Source of the DNA: Armatimonadota bacterium
GTDB taxonomy: Bacteria; Armatimonadota; HRBIN16
Direction of reading: 5' to 3'
DNA length: 64,000 nucleotides
NCBI GenBank assembly: GCA_026003195.1
Contig: BPGU01000003.1
Coordinates: 849,086-913,085, forward strand
The notes under the pieces are model-generated. The model saw only the letters and a list, made by a program, of their open reading frames with translations. It was not told the DNA's origin and ran no database searches. How positions within the stretch are numbered: the first letter of the stretch is position 1; each line of letters opens with the position of its first letter. Both the position numbers and the translations under genes were made by a program. Shown here piece after piece: positions 25,007-33,517 of this stretch.

Positions 25007-25249
25007 GATGCTTTACCTCGTTGTCCCGCTCGCCGTTGAGCAGAAGTTGTGACTTTATCTATTTTATTTACCATATTAAATATACCACGTTTAGAGCGCA
25101 AAAGCAAGGGTGTTGGGAGCCATGACGACGGAAAGAATTTTTCTGGGAGAAATGGACACAGTCTATCGGAAGCAGGCAGGAAAAACGCGCTCTTTTTGTG
25201 AATAAAGACACACACGCAATATCCATTCCAGGAACGCAGGTTATACAAG

Positions 25250-26407
25250 ATGCGTATCGGAGTCACGCAGGAAACTTTTCCGGGCGAAACACGGGTAGCG
25301 CTGGTTCCGTCGGCGATCGCTGCGCTGAAGAAGGCGAAGGCAGAGGTGCTGGTGCAGACGGGGGCAGGTAGGGCAGCGGGATTTTCCGATCTGGAGTACG
25401 CCGAAGCAGGGGCGACCGTACTGCCCTCACGCGAGGAGGTGATCGCCAGCGCGGATATTCTCCTGCAGGTGCGTGCGCTGGGAGCAAACCCTGATGGCTG
25501 GAAAGCAGACCTGTCGCTGGCGCGGGAGGGGCAGGTGTGGATTGCGATGATGGACCCGCTCTGGGCGCCTGAGCCGGTTGTCGAGGCAGCTCAGAAGGGC
25601 ATGATTGCCTTTGCGCTGGAGCTGGTTCCGCGCATCACACGTGCCCAGCCGATGGACGTACTCTCCTCGCAATCCAACCTCGCAGGCTACAAGGCGGTGC
25701 TGCTGGCGGCTTCGGCTCTGCCCAAAATCTTCCCCATGATGATGACCGCCGCGGGCACCATTACTCCGGCTCGCGTGTTTGTCATCGGCGCGGGGGTGGC
25801 GGGCTTGCAGGCGATAGCCACTGCCAGGCGACTGGGAGCGGTAGTCAGCGCATACGATGTGCGTCCTGCTGTTCGCGAACAGGTGGAAAGCCTGGGAGCA
25901 CGCTTCGTGGAGCTGCCTCTGGAAGTACAGGACGCACAAGACACGGGTGGCTACGCCAAGGCTCTGGGGGAAGACTTCTACCGCCGGCAGGCGGAGATGA
26001 TGAAAGGCGTACTGCCCGAGAACGATGTGGTGATTACCACCGCAGCGGTGCCGGGACAGCGCGCACCGGTGTTGATTACCCGCGAGATGGTGGAAGGAAT
26101 GCGCCCCGGCTCGGTGATTGTGGACCTTGCGGCAGAGCGCGGAGGCAACTGTGAACTGACCCAGCCCGGGCAAACGGTGGTGCATCAGGGAGTGACCATC
26201 ATGGGTCCCGCCAATCTCCCAGCCACCATACCCTATCATGCCAGCCAGCTCTACGCCAAGAACATCAGCAGCTTCACCCTGAACTTGCTCAAAGAAGGTG
26301 AACTGAGGCTGGACATGGAGGACCAGATTCTCAGCGAGACGCTGCTAACGCGGGACGGGCAGGTGGTTCATCCGCGCGTTCGCGAAAAGCTGGGTGTGAG
26401 CACGTAA
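25250..26407 (+). CDS. pntAA: Proton-translocating NAD(P) transhydrogenase, subunit alpha 1
   Basis: The NAD(H)-binding dI domain (385 residues) of the transhydrogenase that drives NADPH formation with the proton gradient. It shows 'VTQETFPGETRVALVPS' at the N-terminus, a Rossmann motif 'VIGAGVAGLQAIATARRLGA' near residue 175, 'RPAVREQVESLGA' and 'IVDLAAERGGNCELT'. It is split from the membrane part, as in many bacteria (PntAA/PntAB/PntB). The ATG at 25250 has only a weak ribosome site. The 243-base gap upstream is AT-rich and shared with the divergent hydrogenase operon. Confidence 0.93.
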   Translation: MRIGVTQETFPGETRVALVPSAIAALKKAKAEVLVQTGAGRAAGFSDLEYAEAGATVLPSREEVIASADILLQVRALGANPDGWKADLSLAREGQVWIAMMDPLWAPEPVVEAAQKGMIAFALELVPRITRAQPMDVLSSQSNLAGYKAVLLAASALPKIFPMMMTAAGTITPARVFVIGAGVAGLQAIATARRLGAVVSAYDVRPAVREQVESLGARFVELPLEVQDAQDTGGYAKALGEDFYRRQAEMMKGVLPENDVVITTAAVPGQRAPVLITREMVEGMRPGSVIVDLAAERGGNCELTQPGQTVVHQGVTIMGPANLPATIPYHASQLYAKNISSFTLNLLKEGELRLDMEDQILSETLLTRDGQVVHPRVREKLGVST

Positions 26408-26419
26408 GGAGGCAACAGC

Positions 26420-26731
26420 ATGAACATACAGGAGATTCTCAACTACATATTCGTCTTTGTGCTGGCAACCTTCATCGGCTTCGAGGTGATACGTCGGGTA
26501 TCGCCGCTACTGCACACACCACTGATGTCGCTCACCAACGCCATCTCCGCGATTAGCCTGGTAGGCGCGTTGCTGGTGCTGGGGGCGGAGCATGATACGC
26601 TCTCGATGGTGCTGGCGGGCGTCGCGGTCACTGCTGCGGCGATTAACGTGGTCAGCGGTTTTCTCATCACCGACCGCATGTTGAAGATGTTCAAGAAGCG
26701 TGAGCCGGGCGAGCGAGGGAGGTCGTCATGA
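26420..26731 (+). CDS. pntAB: NAD(P) transhydrogenase, subunit alpha 2
   Basis: The small membrane part of dII (103 residues) with three to four transmembrane helices. 'GFEVIRRVSPLLHTPLMSLTNAIS' and the C-terminal 'SGFLITDRMLKMFKKRE' are family landmarks. It lies 12 bases after pntAA and overlaps pntB by four bases (ATGA). With PntB it forms the proton channel. Confidence 0.93.
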   Translation: MNIQEILNYIFVFVLATFIGFEVIRRVSPLLHTPLMSLTNAISAISLVGALLVLGAEHDTLSMVLAGVAVTAAAINVVSGFLITDRMLKMFKKREPGERGRSS

Positions 26732-28122
26732 GCACGCAGGAGATCATCGCGCAAGCCAGCTACATCGTCGCCGCGGCGCTGTTTATCCTGTCGCTGAAGT
26801 GGCTCAGCGCGGTACCTACTGCCCGTCGTGGGGTCATCGCGGGGGAAGTAGGTATGGTTCTCGCTATCGGTGCCACCCTGATGTTGCCCGAGATTGTGAG
26901 CTATAAATGGATTATCCTCACCCTGCTCATCGGCACAGCCATCGGTATCCCCATCGCTTACCTGATGCCGATGACTCATGTGCCTCAGCGAACCGCCCTC
27001 TCGCACTCTTTTGGCGGTCTGGCGGTAGGACTGGTGGGAACCTCCAAGTACTACCTGTGGAATGCTCAGGAACCCGAACGCCTCACTACCTTCATCACGG
27101 CGGTGCTGTGCTTCGAAGTGTTGCTGGGCTTCCTCACCTTCACCGGTAGCCTGATGGCTTTCGGCAAGCTGCAGGAGATTATCCCCACTCGCCCCATCGT
27201 GTATCGTGGGCAGAACTTCGTGAACCTTTCCGTGCTGGCGATCGCCATCGCCATCGGTGTGTACCTGGTCATCCACCCTGCGCAGACGGCGCTGTTTCCG
27301 ATTTACATCGTGCTGGCACTGGCTTTTGGCGTGATGCTGATTCTGCCCATCGGTGGCGCGGACATGCCGACGGTGATTGCGCTGTTGAACTCCTACGCGG
27401 GCATCTCGGCGTCAGCAATGGGCTTCGTGCTGCAGAATAAGCTGCTGGTGGTTGCGGGCGCACTGGACGGCTCGTCGGGCTTCATCCTCTCGGTCATCAT
27501 GTGCAAGGCGATGAACCGTTCTTTCACGAACGTGCTGTTCGGCGCGTTCGGGCAGGTGTCGCCGCAGGCACTGAAGACGGAGGAGCGCACGGTGCGCAGC
27601 GCGACTCCCGAAGAGGCAGCGGATATCCTGCTGGCAGCGTCGTCGGTGGTTATCATCCCTGGCTACGGGATGGCGGTGGCACAGGCACAGCATAAGGTGC
27701 GCGAGCTGTTTGACCAGCTCACCCGACGCGGTATCGACGTGAAGTTTGGCATCCACCCGGTAGCGGGACGTATGCCCGGACACATGAACGTGCTGCTGGC
27801 AGAGGCAGACATCCCCTACGACCGCCTGTTCGAGATGGAGGACATCAACTCTGAAATGCCACATACCGACGTGGCGCTGGTCATCGGGGCGAACGATGTG
27901 GTGAACCCCGCTGCCAAGCATGATAAGGGCAGCCCCATCTACGGAATGCCCATCATTGAGGCGGACAAGGCGCGCACGGTGATGGTCATCAAGCGCAGTA
28001 TGAACCCCGGCTTCGCAGGCATTGAAAACGAACTGTACTATATGGACAAGACGTTGATGCTTTTCGGCGATGCGAAGGCGTACCTGAGCGAGCTGGTGAA
28101 GGTGATTGGGCAGGAGAAGTGA
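26728..28122 (+). CDS. pntB: NAD(P) transhydrogenase, subunit beta
   Basis: 464 residues: about nine membrane helices (dII, residues 1-260) followed by the NADP(H)-binding dIII domain. dIII shows 'VVIIPGYGMAVAQAQHKV', 'GIHPVAGRMPGHMNVLLAEA' and 'LVIGANDVVNPAA', all typical for NADP binding, and 'KRSMNPGFAGIENELYY' near the end. The start overlaps pntAB. The three genes make a complete enzyme. The nearby hydrogenase operon suggests that the two share a role in balancing H2, NADH and NADPH, but this is inferred from position. Confidence 0.95.
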   Translation: MSTQEIIAQASYIVAAALFILSLKWLSAVPTARRGVIAGEVGMVLAIGATLMLPEIVSYKWIILTLLIGTAIGIPIAYLMPMTHVPQRTALSHSFGGLAVGLVGTSKYYLWNAQEPERLTTFITAVLCFEVLLGFLTFTGSLMAFGKLQEIIPTRPIVYRGQNFVNLSVLAIAIAIGVYLVIHPAQTALFPIYIVLALAFGVMLILPIGGADMPTVIALLNSYAGISASAMGFVLQNKLLVVAGALDGSSGFILSVIMCKAMNRSFTNVLFGAFGQVSPQALKTEERTVRSATPEEAADILLAASSVVIIPGYGMAVAQAQHKVRELFDQLTRRGIDVKFGIHPVAGRMPGHMNVLLAEADIPYDRLFEMEDINSEMPHTDVALVIGANDVVNPAAKHDKGSPIYGMPIIEADKARTVMVIKRSMNPGFAGIENELYYMDKTLMLFGDAKAYLSELVKVIGQEK

Positions 28123-28131
28123 TCCCCACTG

Positions 28132-28173
28132 CTCTTGACACCCCTCCTTCCCTGCCGTAACATAAGGAGGGAG
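28132..28173 (+). repeat. 42-base direct repeat, copy 1, flanking the toxin-antitoxin pair
   Basis: Identical over 42 bases to 28986-29027; weaker similarity continues for ~30 more bases. Contains the inverted pair CCCTCCTT / AAGGAGGG. See the second copy. Confidence 0.9.
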
Positions 28174-28262
28174 ATGGGGATGCGGAAACACGAGGTTGCC
28201 TTTCCGTGGTATGAACCACCTAATGCCGTCAGCGGGTACAATCTCACCGGGAGGGGTGTGAA

Positions 28263-28499
28263 ATGAGGCAACTGCTACATGGAGTGGTGAAAGACGGCGT
28301 GATTGTGCTGGAAGAGGGGCACGCCCTGCCCAACGGTACCGCTGTCATCGTCATACCAGATGAGGCGGCGAGCTTCCGCCCCGATTGGCAAAAGGCGTGG
28401 CAAACGGTCGGTATTGGCGTGGACCGTGAAGGCAGAACCGATATTAGCGAGAATGTAGACAGGTATCTGGCTGAGATCTATCACTCAGCTACTTCATAG
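28263..28499 (+). CDS. Putative antitoxin of a VapBC-like pair
   Basis: A 78-residue protein in the antitoxin position before a PIN-domain gene. The N-terminal half ('GVVKDGVIVLEEGHALPNGT') resembles AF2212-like/DUF104 antitoxins, a short beta-barrel with a 'G.V..G.I.L.....LP.G' pattern. The C-terminal half is longer and acidic and could wrap the toxin. The ATG at 28263 follows GGGAGGGGTG. Such antitoxins neutralise the PIN RNase and often repress their own promoter; no operator was identified. Confidence 0.65.
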   Translation: MRQLLHGVVKDGVIVLEEGHALPNGTAVIVIPDEAASFRPDWQKAWQTVGIGVDREGRTDISENVDRYLAEIYHSATS

Positions 28500-28529
28500 G
28501 GTATCAAGTCAGGAAGCATGCTTCGTGAA

Positions 28530-28964
28530 ATGACGACATCATACTGCTTCGCCGATACGGGATTTTTCTATGCTCTTGTGGACAGAGGGGATGCCTGGCA
28601 CGCTGCATCGGTCAGTGTCTTGCGGGATGTGCAGCGAAAGGGCTTGGTGGTAATGACCTCCGATTTTGTCGTTGCTGAAACGCACGCTTTACTATTGCAC
28701 CGGTTAGGAAGACACGCGGCGTTGCAGTGGCTGGATAATTTATCCGAATGGGTGCTTGTAGAAGCGGCTTTTCGGACAGACCTTTATCAGGCTTACGAGA
28801 TACTGCACCATTATGCCGATCATGAATTTACTCTTACTGATGCGATCTCCTTCTCCCTGATGCGCAGACTGGGCATTCGTGTGGGATTGACAATGGACAG
28901 GCACTTCGCCGCATACGGGGAAGACCTCTTACTCTTTCCTCTGTTTGGAACAGAAATTCCCTAA
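28530..28964 (+). CDS. PIN-domain toxin (VapC-like RNase)
   Basis: About 144 residues with the PIN-domain acidic residues in order: Asp in 'CFADTGFFYALVD', Glu in 'DFVVAETHALL', Asp in 'TLTDAISFSLM' and Asp in 'LTMDRHF'. VapC toxins cut tRNA or rRNA to arrest growth. An in-frame ATG at 28518 lies nearer the AGGAAG site, so the start may be there; the domain itself begins after 28530. It follows the antitoxin by 30 bases. The pair sits between two direct repeats, which suggests past insertion or duplication. Confidence 0.8.
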   Translation: MTTSYCFADTGFFYALVDRGDAWHAASVSVLRDVQRKGLVVMTSDFVVAETHALLLHRLGRHAALQWLDNLSEWVLVEAAFRTDLYQAYEILHHYADHEFTLTDAISFSLMRRLGIRVGLTMDRHFAAYGEDLLLFPLFGTEIP

Positions 28965-28985
28965 AGGGCATACTTCCAGTGAGTA

Positions 28986-29027
28986 CTCTTGACACCCCTC
29001 CTTCCCTGCCGTAACATAAGGAGGGAG
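28986..29027 (+). repeat. 42-base direct repeat, copy 2
   Basis: Identical to 28132-28173. Here the AAGGAGGGAGG end serves as the ribosome site of the gene at 29035. After copy 1 a decayed version of that gene's first codons (ATGCGG... encoding MRK.EVA vs MRRNVVA) can still be recognised. Confidence 0.9.
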
Positions 29028-29034
29028 GTGAGGA

Positions 29035-31560
29035 ATGCGGAGGAACGTCGTTGCCCTTCTGATAGGTGTATTCGGACAGGTGATGAGCCTGTTCGTGTTG
29101 GCATCCGCGCAGCCGCTCCAGCAACCGCATAGCGTGGCGGTGGGCATGGATGGCACTCTCTTCGTTGGCACGGTGGACGATACCACCCTCAAAGTATTCT
29201 CCCCACAGGGCAGACTTCTGGCTCGATCCGCCCCGCGAGGCACCGGGGAACAGGAGGTACAGTTCCCCCAGCGGGTGTTGCTGGTGCGCAACGAGGTGTG
29301 GATACTGGATGCCCCTGCGCGACGGGTGCAGATCTTCGACGCCCGCCCACCCTGTCGCTATCTGCGCACGCTGCTCCTGCCGGTAGAGGAGACGCAGGAA
29401 GTGGTGGACATAGCAGCCGATTCGTCTGGGAGGCTCTTCCTGCTCACACGCCCTGACAACCGTGTACATGTGCTGACTGCGGACGGCGAACGGATAGCCG
29501 CTTTTGCCGGCGCAGGACAGCAGCCCGAGCAGCTGATGAACCCTACCAGTATCACCGTAGACCGTCGTGGACGTATCCTGGTGACCGATACAGACCGGCG
29601 TGTCAATCGCCATCGTATCAAGATTTACCGCTATTCCGTCCTGCGTGGTGAGGCGGAACTGGTCAAAGATGTGCCTGCATGGTTGGACCCGTTGCAGGTA
29701 TGTGTGAACTCGCGCGGACATCTGGTGACGCTGGGCGCGCTGGGCTACTACGAGGACGGCGGCGCGATACGCATCATCACGGAACGAGGCGACCGTGTGG
29801 CACATACAGGACTGTTCTCGCTGGGTGGGATGGGGCGTGCAGGGGGCATTGCCCTTCTGCCGGACGACCGCGTGGTGCTGGCGGACGAGGTGAACGGACG
29901 GCTGGTCATCCTGCCGCCCGACCTGAGCGAACCCGACCCGGTGGTGACCCTGCAACCGGGCGAGGCAAGCATCCGTTGGCGAAGCCCTGTCCCTGTCACC
30001 GAAGCGATGGTCTGGTACGGCACGGACGAAAACAATCCTGCCTCATGGCGCAAACAGGTGGTGCGCTGGCAGGGAGCACGACGCGAGATGCTGGTCAGGC
30101 TGCGAGGGCTGCCCACCTCCACGCGCATCTTCTATCGCTTCTCTCCCGCGCTGCCCACCATTGGCACAGAAGAGAACAACGTCTCGAAGGTATATTCTTT
30201 CCTGAGTGCGCCACCCAGAGGCAAAATGCACGTACTCACTCTGGACGTGCTGACGGTGGTCTACCTGAAAGCGGACGTGGACGGCACGCTACACACCCTC
30301 ACCCGCGAGCAGGTGGGTGATAAGGTGCAGAGGGAGTTCGAGAAGGCGCACGAGTGGTACTTCCGCAATACCCATTTTCGTTTGAATCTGAACCTGAAGG
30401 ACTACCTGTTTCTGGAGGAACCCGCTGCCCGCGTACGCCGCGGCTGGACGGCGCCTGAGAACGTGCGCGAGCATGTACGCCCGCTGTTGGAGGCGCAGGG
30501 CAAGCGACTGGAAGACTATGACAGTCTCATCGCGATATGGCCCGCACCGGGGTACGACGCCGGCAAGCCCGACCAGCTGGGAGATGTCGGGGGTGGGGGA
30601 CTGACCACCTTCGGCTACTCCACCTTTGCCATCAGCGGCAAGCTGGCGTGGCTGCTTTGTCATGAATACAGCCACCAGCTGGACTTCTTTTTTGACCGCA
30701 GCGGCGTGCAGAAGTTCTGGCTGAACCATCCCGACCCCACCATCCATCCGGGCAGATACGGGCAACACTGGGATGTGAACGCCTTTATCTGCCGAAAGTG
30801 GAATCCCAACGACTGGTTCCAGGTGCGCTTTGGCAAAGTATGGGAGGTGGACGACCTGAACGGCAACGGTATCCCCGATGACGATGCCCGCTTGCCGCTG
30901 GACGAGAGAAGGATGGGCAGGATGTCACGTCCGGGCAACGCACGCCCCGATGACCTGCGCAAAGTGATGGCGGGCATCTTCTTCGGCTACCGACTGGACA
31001 ACGGCTTGCCGAACGGCATCGGCTACCGTGAGGAGGGAGCCACCTGGCGGCTGCCGCGCGAAGCGGTGCTGCTCATACCCTACGGCACCCTGCAAGGAGA
31101 CCCGAAAACCTGGTTCCGTTACGCCCGCGCACAGAACCGCTTCCTGTCCGCCGACATCTTCGCCGCCTGGAATGAGCGTGAACTGCAGTTTGGCATCGCC
31201 TGCCGCGAAGCGTGTGATGTAGAGGTAGACATCGACGCCGACAACAACGGCTGGTTCTCGGGGGACGATAACCTGAACGTTCGTGTGCGCGTACGAGGCG
31301 TGGAGAAGCCGGAAGCCAGCGCACGGCTGTGGGACGGTGCGGTGAGTGCATGGAGAGAAGCGCCTACCCCCTCGCTAGAGGTCAGCACTCTGCCCGACGG
31401 GCGCACCCTCTATCGTGTGGGAGTCCCGCGCGGAACGATTCGCTGGCAGGCAAACGCACTGGTGGGGATACGCATCGCGCTGACGGGTGAAAGGGGATGG
31501 GTCTCTGCTTTTGAGCCGTGGGTGCTGATGCAAACTCGTCTGGTGCGTCGGTCACAGTGA
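29035..31560 (+). CDS. Secreted multidomain protein with NHL-like propeller and HExxH motif
   Basis: An 841-residue exported protein: signal peptide (residues 1-26), an NHL/SMP-30-like propeller to about residue 300 ('HSVAVGMDGTLFVGTVDD', 'PTSITVDRRGRILVTDTD'), an FnIII-like linker to ~395, and a domain with the zinc-peptidase motif HEYSH at residues 543-547. A C-terminal beta-domain (~700-830) has 'DIDADNNGWFSGDDNLNV', a possible Ca loop. The HExxH sits in 'WLLCHEYSHQLDFFFDRSG', a plausible active site; a third metal ligand could not be assigned. The ribosome site is AAGGAGGGAGG. It is followed after six bases by an ABC ATPase gene. The peptidase role is inferred from one motif. Confidence 0.75.
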   Translation: MRRNVVALLIGVFGQVMSLFVLASAQPLQQPHSVAVGMDGTLFVGTVDDTTLKVFSPQGRLLARSAPRGTGEQEVQFPQRVLLVRNEVWILDAPARRVQIFDARPPCRYLRTLLLPVEETQEVVDIAADSSGRLFLLTRPDNRVHVLTADGERIAAFAGAGQQPEQLMNPTSITVDRRGRILVTDTDRRVNRHRIKIYRYSVLRGEAELVKDVPAWLDPLQVCVNSRGHLVTLGALGYYEDGGAIRIITERGDRVAHTGLFSLGGMGRAGGIALLPDDRVVLADEVNGRLVILPPDLSEPDPVVTLQPGEASIRWRSPVPVTEAMVWYGTDENNPASWRKQVVRWQGARREMLVRLRGLPTSTRIFYRFSPALPTIGTEENNVSKVYSFLSAPPRGKMHVLTLDVLTVVYLKADVDGTLHTLTREQVGDKVQREFEKAHEWYFRNTHFRLNLNLKDYLFLEEPAARVRRGWTAPENVREHVRPLLEAQGKRLEDYDSLIAIWPAPGYDAGKPDQLGDVGGGGLTTFGYSTFAISGKLAWLLCHEYSHQLDFFFDRSGVQKFWLNHPDPTIHPGRYGQHWDVNAFICRKWNPNDWFQVRFGKVWEVDDLNGNGIPDDDARLPLDERRMGRMSRPGNARPDDLRKVMAGIFFGYRLDNGLPNGIGYREEGATWRLPREAVLLIPYGTLQGDPKTWFRYARAQNRFLSADIFAAWNERELQFGIACREACDVEVDIDADNNGWFSGDDNLNVRVRVRGVEKPEASARLWDGAVSAWREAPTPSLEVSTLPDGRTLYRVGVPRGTIRWQANALVGIRIALTGERGWVSAFEPWVLMQTRLVRRSQ

Positions 31561-31566
31561 GCAAAC

Positions 31567-32385
31567 ATGGCAACGCCGATGATTCTGGAAGTGTGCAACC
31601 TGAGCGTGCCTCCCCAAATACGGGGAGAGGTATCGTTCACCCTGCGCGAGGGCGAGAGGCTCTGCCTGTATGGACACAGCGGAGCGGGAAAAACTACCCT
31701 GTTGCGTGCCCTGCTGGGGTTGCTTGCGCATCGCGGAGAGGTGGTGTGGCATATCCCGCGCACCAGCGCGGGCTACGCCGCGCAACGTCCACGCCTCCTT
31801 CCGCGTGCCACCGTCCTGCAACAGATTCTCTGGTGCGCCCAGCTCTACGGAGTTTCTCTTTCCCTGCATGGAAGCCGCATCCACGAGCTGCTGGACCAGT
31901 GGGGCCTACAGAGGCAAAGACAGAGAGCGGTACGCCACCTGTCCGCGGGCGAGCAAGCACGGCTGGAGATGTGTTGCGCGATGGCGGTGGCTTCACGTTT
32001 GCTGGTGGTGGACGGTTTGCTGGAGCAGCTGGACGAGAGGGCACGAGCGGTATTCTGGGAAGAGGTAGACGGTCGTTGTGCTCGGCGGGAGATGGCGCTA
32101 CTCTACGCGACTCACTCCGCTCGCGAGGCGGAACTGGCTGACCGCGTGTTGCTGTTGCACGAGGGGCAGGTGCTCGCTCTGGACACGCCGGAACATCTAC
32201 GCGCCGCAGCGAGCCCGACAGAAGTTCGCCTGGAGCCTATCAGGGTGCCTGACGGGGCACACGCGCTACAAGTATATCTGGAGCCAGACAGCAGATCTGC
32301 AAGTGCAGCACAGATCGTATTCCGCCACGCGCCCACCATGGAGGAGGTGTTGCAGGTTCTGGCAAAGCGGGGACGCTTGCCATGA
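31567..32385 (+). CDS. ABC ATP-binding protein with degenerate Walker B
   Basis: A 272-residue ABC ATPase: Walker A 'GHSGAGKTT' (residues 36-44), Q-loop 'YAAQRPRLLPRATV', signature 'LSAGEQARLE' near residue 125 (a G is kept but the usual Gly-Gly is replaced by Ala-Gly) and switch His in 'LYATHSAREAEL'. The Walker B reads 'LLVVDGLLEQLD': the Asp (149) is present but the following catalytic Glu is Gly150. So it should bind ATP but hydrolyse poorly, unless it pairs with an intact ATPase. It overlaps the next gene by four bases (ATGA). Substrate unknown. Confidence 0.85.
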   Translation: MATPMILEVCNLSVPPQIRGEVSFTLREGERLCLYGHSGAGKTTLLRALLGLLAHRGEVVWHIPRTSAGYAAQRPRLLPRATVLQQILWCAQLYGVSLSLHGSRIHELLDQWGLQRQRQRAVRHLSAGEQARLEMCCAMAVASRLLVVDGLLEQLDERARAVFWEEVDGRCARREMALLYATHSAREAELADRVLLLHEGQVLALDTPEHLRAAASPTEVRLEPIRVPDGAHALQVYLEPDSRSASAAQIVFRHAPTMEEVLQVLAKRGRLP

Positions 32386-32699
32386 GGGCGTGGCTGCGAT
32401 TCTGGGCAATGTGTTTGCGCCTGATACTCACCAGCCCTCTCACCTGGGGGATGACGGGGGGTGTTGTGCTGTTGGCGTGGAAGTATTCTTTTCCGGCGTG
32501 GGCGTGCTCTGCGGCTTTCGCGAGTGTAGCGGCGGTCAGCCTGTTGTTTGGTATCTTCTTCGAGTCCGGCGGCGCCCTGTTCGAGCACGTCCGCCTGTCC
32601 CGGTCGGGCCAGCCCTTACTGGCAGCCGCTGCCGGTGCGGTTCTCACGCTGGCTGTGGCAATATGGGCAATCTGTATGGCGATCGGGCGCAGTCACTGA
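32382..32699 (+). CDS. Small membrane protein paired with the ABC ATPase
   Basis: 105 residues with three hydrophobic segments (about 10-30, 38-58 and 75-100) and a basic N-terminus. The start codon overlaps the ATPase stop, so it is the likely membrane partner, although far smaller than a usual ABC permease and with no recognisable coupling helix. No family recognised. Its last seven bases overlap the end of the convergent gene at 32693. Confidence 0.7.
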   Translation: MRAWLRFWAMCLRLILTSPLTWGMTGGVVLLAWKYSFPAWACSAAFASVAAVSLLFGIFFESGGALFEHVRLSRSGQPLLAAAAGAVLTLAVAIWAICMAIGRSH

Positions 32700-33496
32700 A
32701 CCTGATGCCCGGGCAGAGTAGTCCCCAGTACTTCCTGCGCAGCGTTCTCGATAGCTGTCGCCTCCTGCCGCAGTTCCTGCAAACGCCGGCGCAGCTGTTC
32801 CACGTCAAACTCCCCCAGTCCTTCGGGAGCCAGCTTCAGGCGAGCCAGCGATTCGCGCAGGCTCTTGAGCGTCTGCAGAATCAGCTCCAGGTGCGCTTCC
32901 ATCCGCTGCACGTATGTGCCGAGAATCTGCTGGTTCTTCAGCCGTTGCTCCAGTAATTGCAGGCTCTCCTCTAAAGCAGCACGCGCCTCGGCGTCTTCAG
33001 CCTGTTCCAGTCGTTTGCGCAGGTCTTCGCGTTCTTCCTCGCTGGCGGTGCCCATCGCCTCACGCAAGCCGTCCAGCTGGTTCTGCAGGTCGTAGTAGCT
33101 ATCCAGCAGGTCTTTCAAATCGCGGGCAATCATCTCTGCAGTCTCTTCGCTGAGGGAGGTGTGCTCGCCCAGGGTCAGCAGAGTATCCATGTAAGCCTGT
33201 TCGCCCTCGTCCAGGTGAAGCAGGGGCAGAAGGCGACGCACGTCATCGGGGGAGAAGGGCGCACGGGAGCGCACTATCTTGTAGGCGTAGGCGACGATGC
33301 CGGCTACAACCATCAGGGTCAGCACCATCGCCTGTGGGTCAGCCACCTCGGGCGATAGGGTAGCGATCGCCCCACCCAGTATTCCACCCACCACAACAGC
33401 TCCCATCACGACAAATGAAAAACAGGTAGCCTGTCCCGACTCGCGCACCAGCAGGCGGTAAATCTCTTCGTGTATCAGGTCGTCACTGAGCCGCAC
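32693..33496 (-). CDS. Membrane-anchored coiled-coil protein, unknown
   Basis: 267 residues: a short cytosolic start, two membrane helices in residues ~25-75 ('VVMGAVVVGGILGGAIA', 'VLTLMVVAGIVAYAYKI'), then a long, highly charged Leu/Glu/Arg-rich helical region (~95-250) with heptad patterns such as 'EEREDLRKRLEQAEDAEARA'. This predicts a long cytosolic coiled coil. There is no recognised domain. It lies 21 bases after the stop of the permease gene upstream, so the two may be co-transcribed. A scaffolding role is a guess from shape only. Confidence 0.75.
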   Translation of the reverse strand: MRLSDDLIHEEIYRLLVRESGQATCFSFVVMGAVVVGGILGGAIATLSPEVADPQAMVLTLMVVAGIVAYAYKIVRSRAPFSPDDVRRLLPLLHLDEGEQAYMDTLLTLGEHTSLSEETAEMIARDLKDLLDSYYDLQNQLDGLREAMGTASEEEREDLRKRLEQAEDAEARAALEESLQLLEQRLKNQQILGTYVQRMEAHLELILQTLKSLRESLARLKLAPEGLGEFDVEQLRRRLQELRQEATAIENAAQEVLGTTLPGHQVQ

Positions 33497-33517
33497 ATAT
33501 ACCCACCTGCCTTCCTC

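Noticed and set aside
28132-29027. Toxin-antitoxin pair carried by a transposon
   Set aside because: The 42-base repeats are direct rather than terminal inverted, and no transposase is present.
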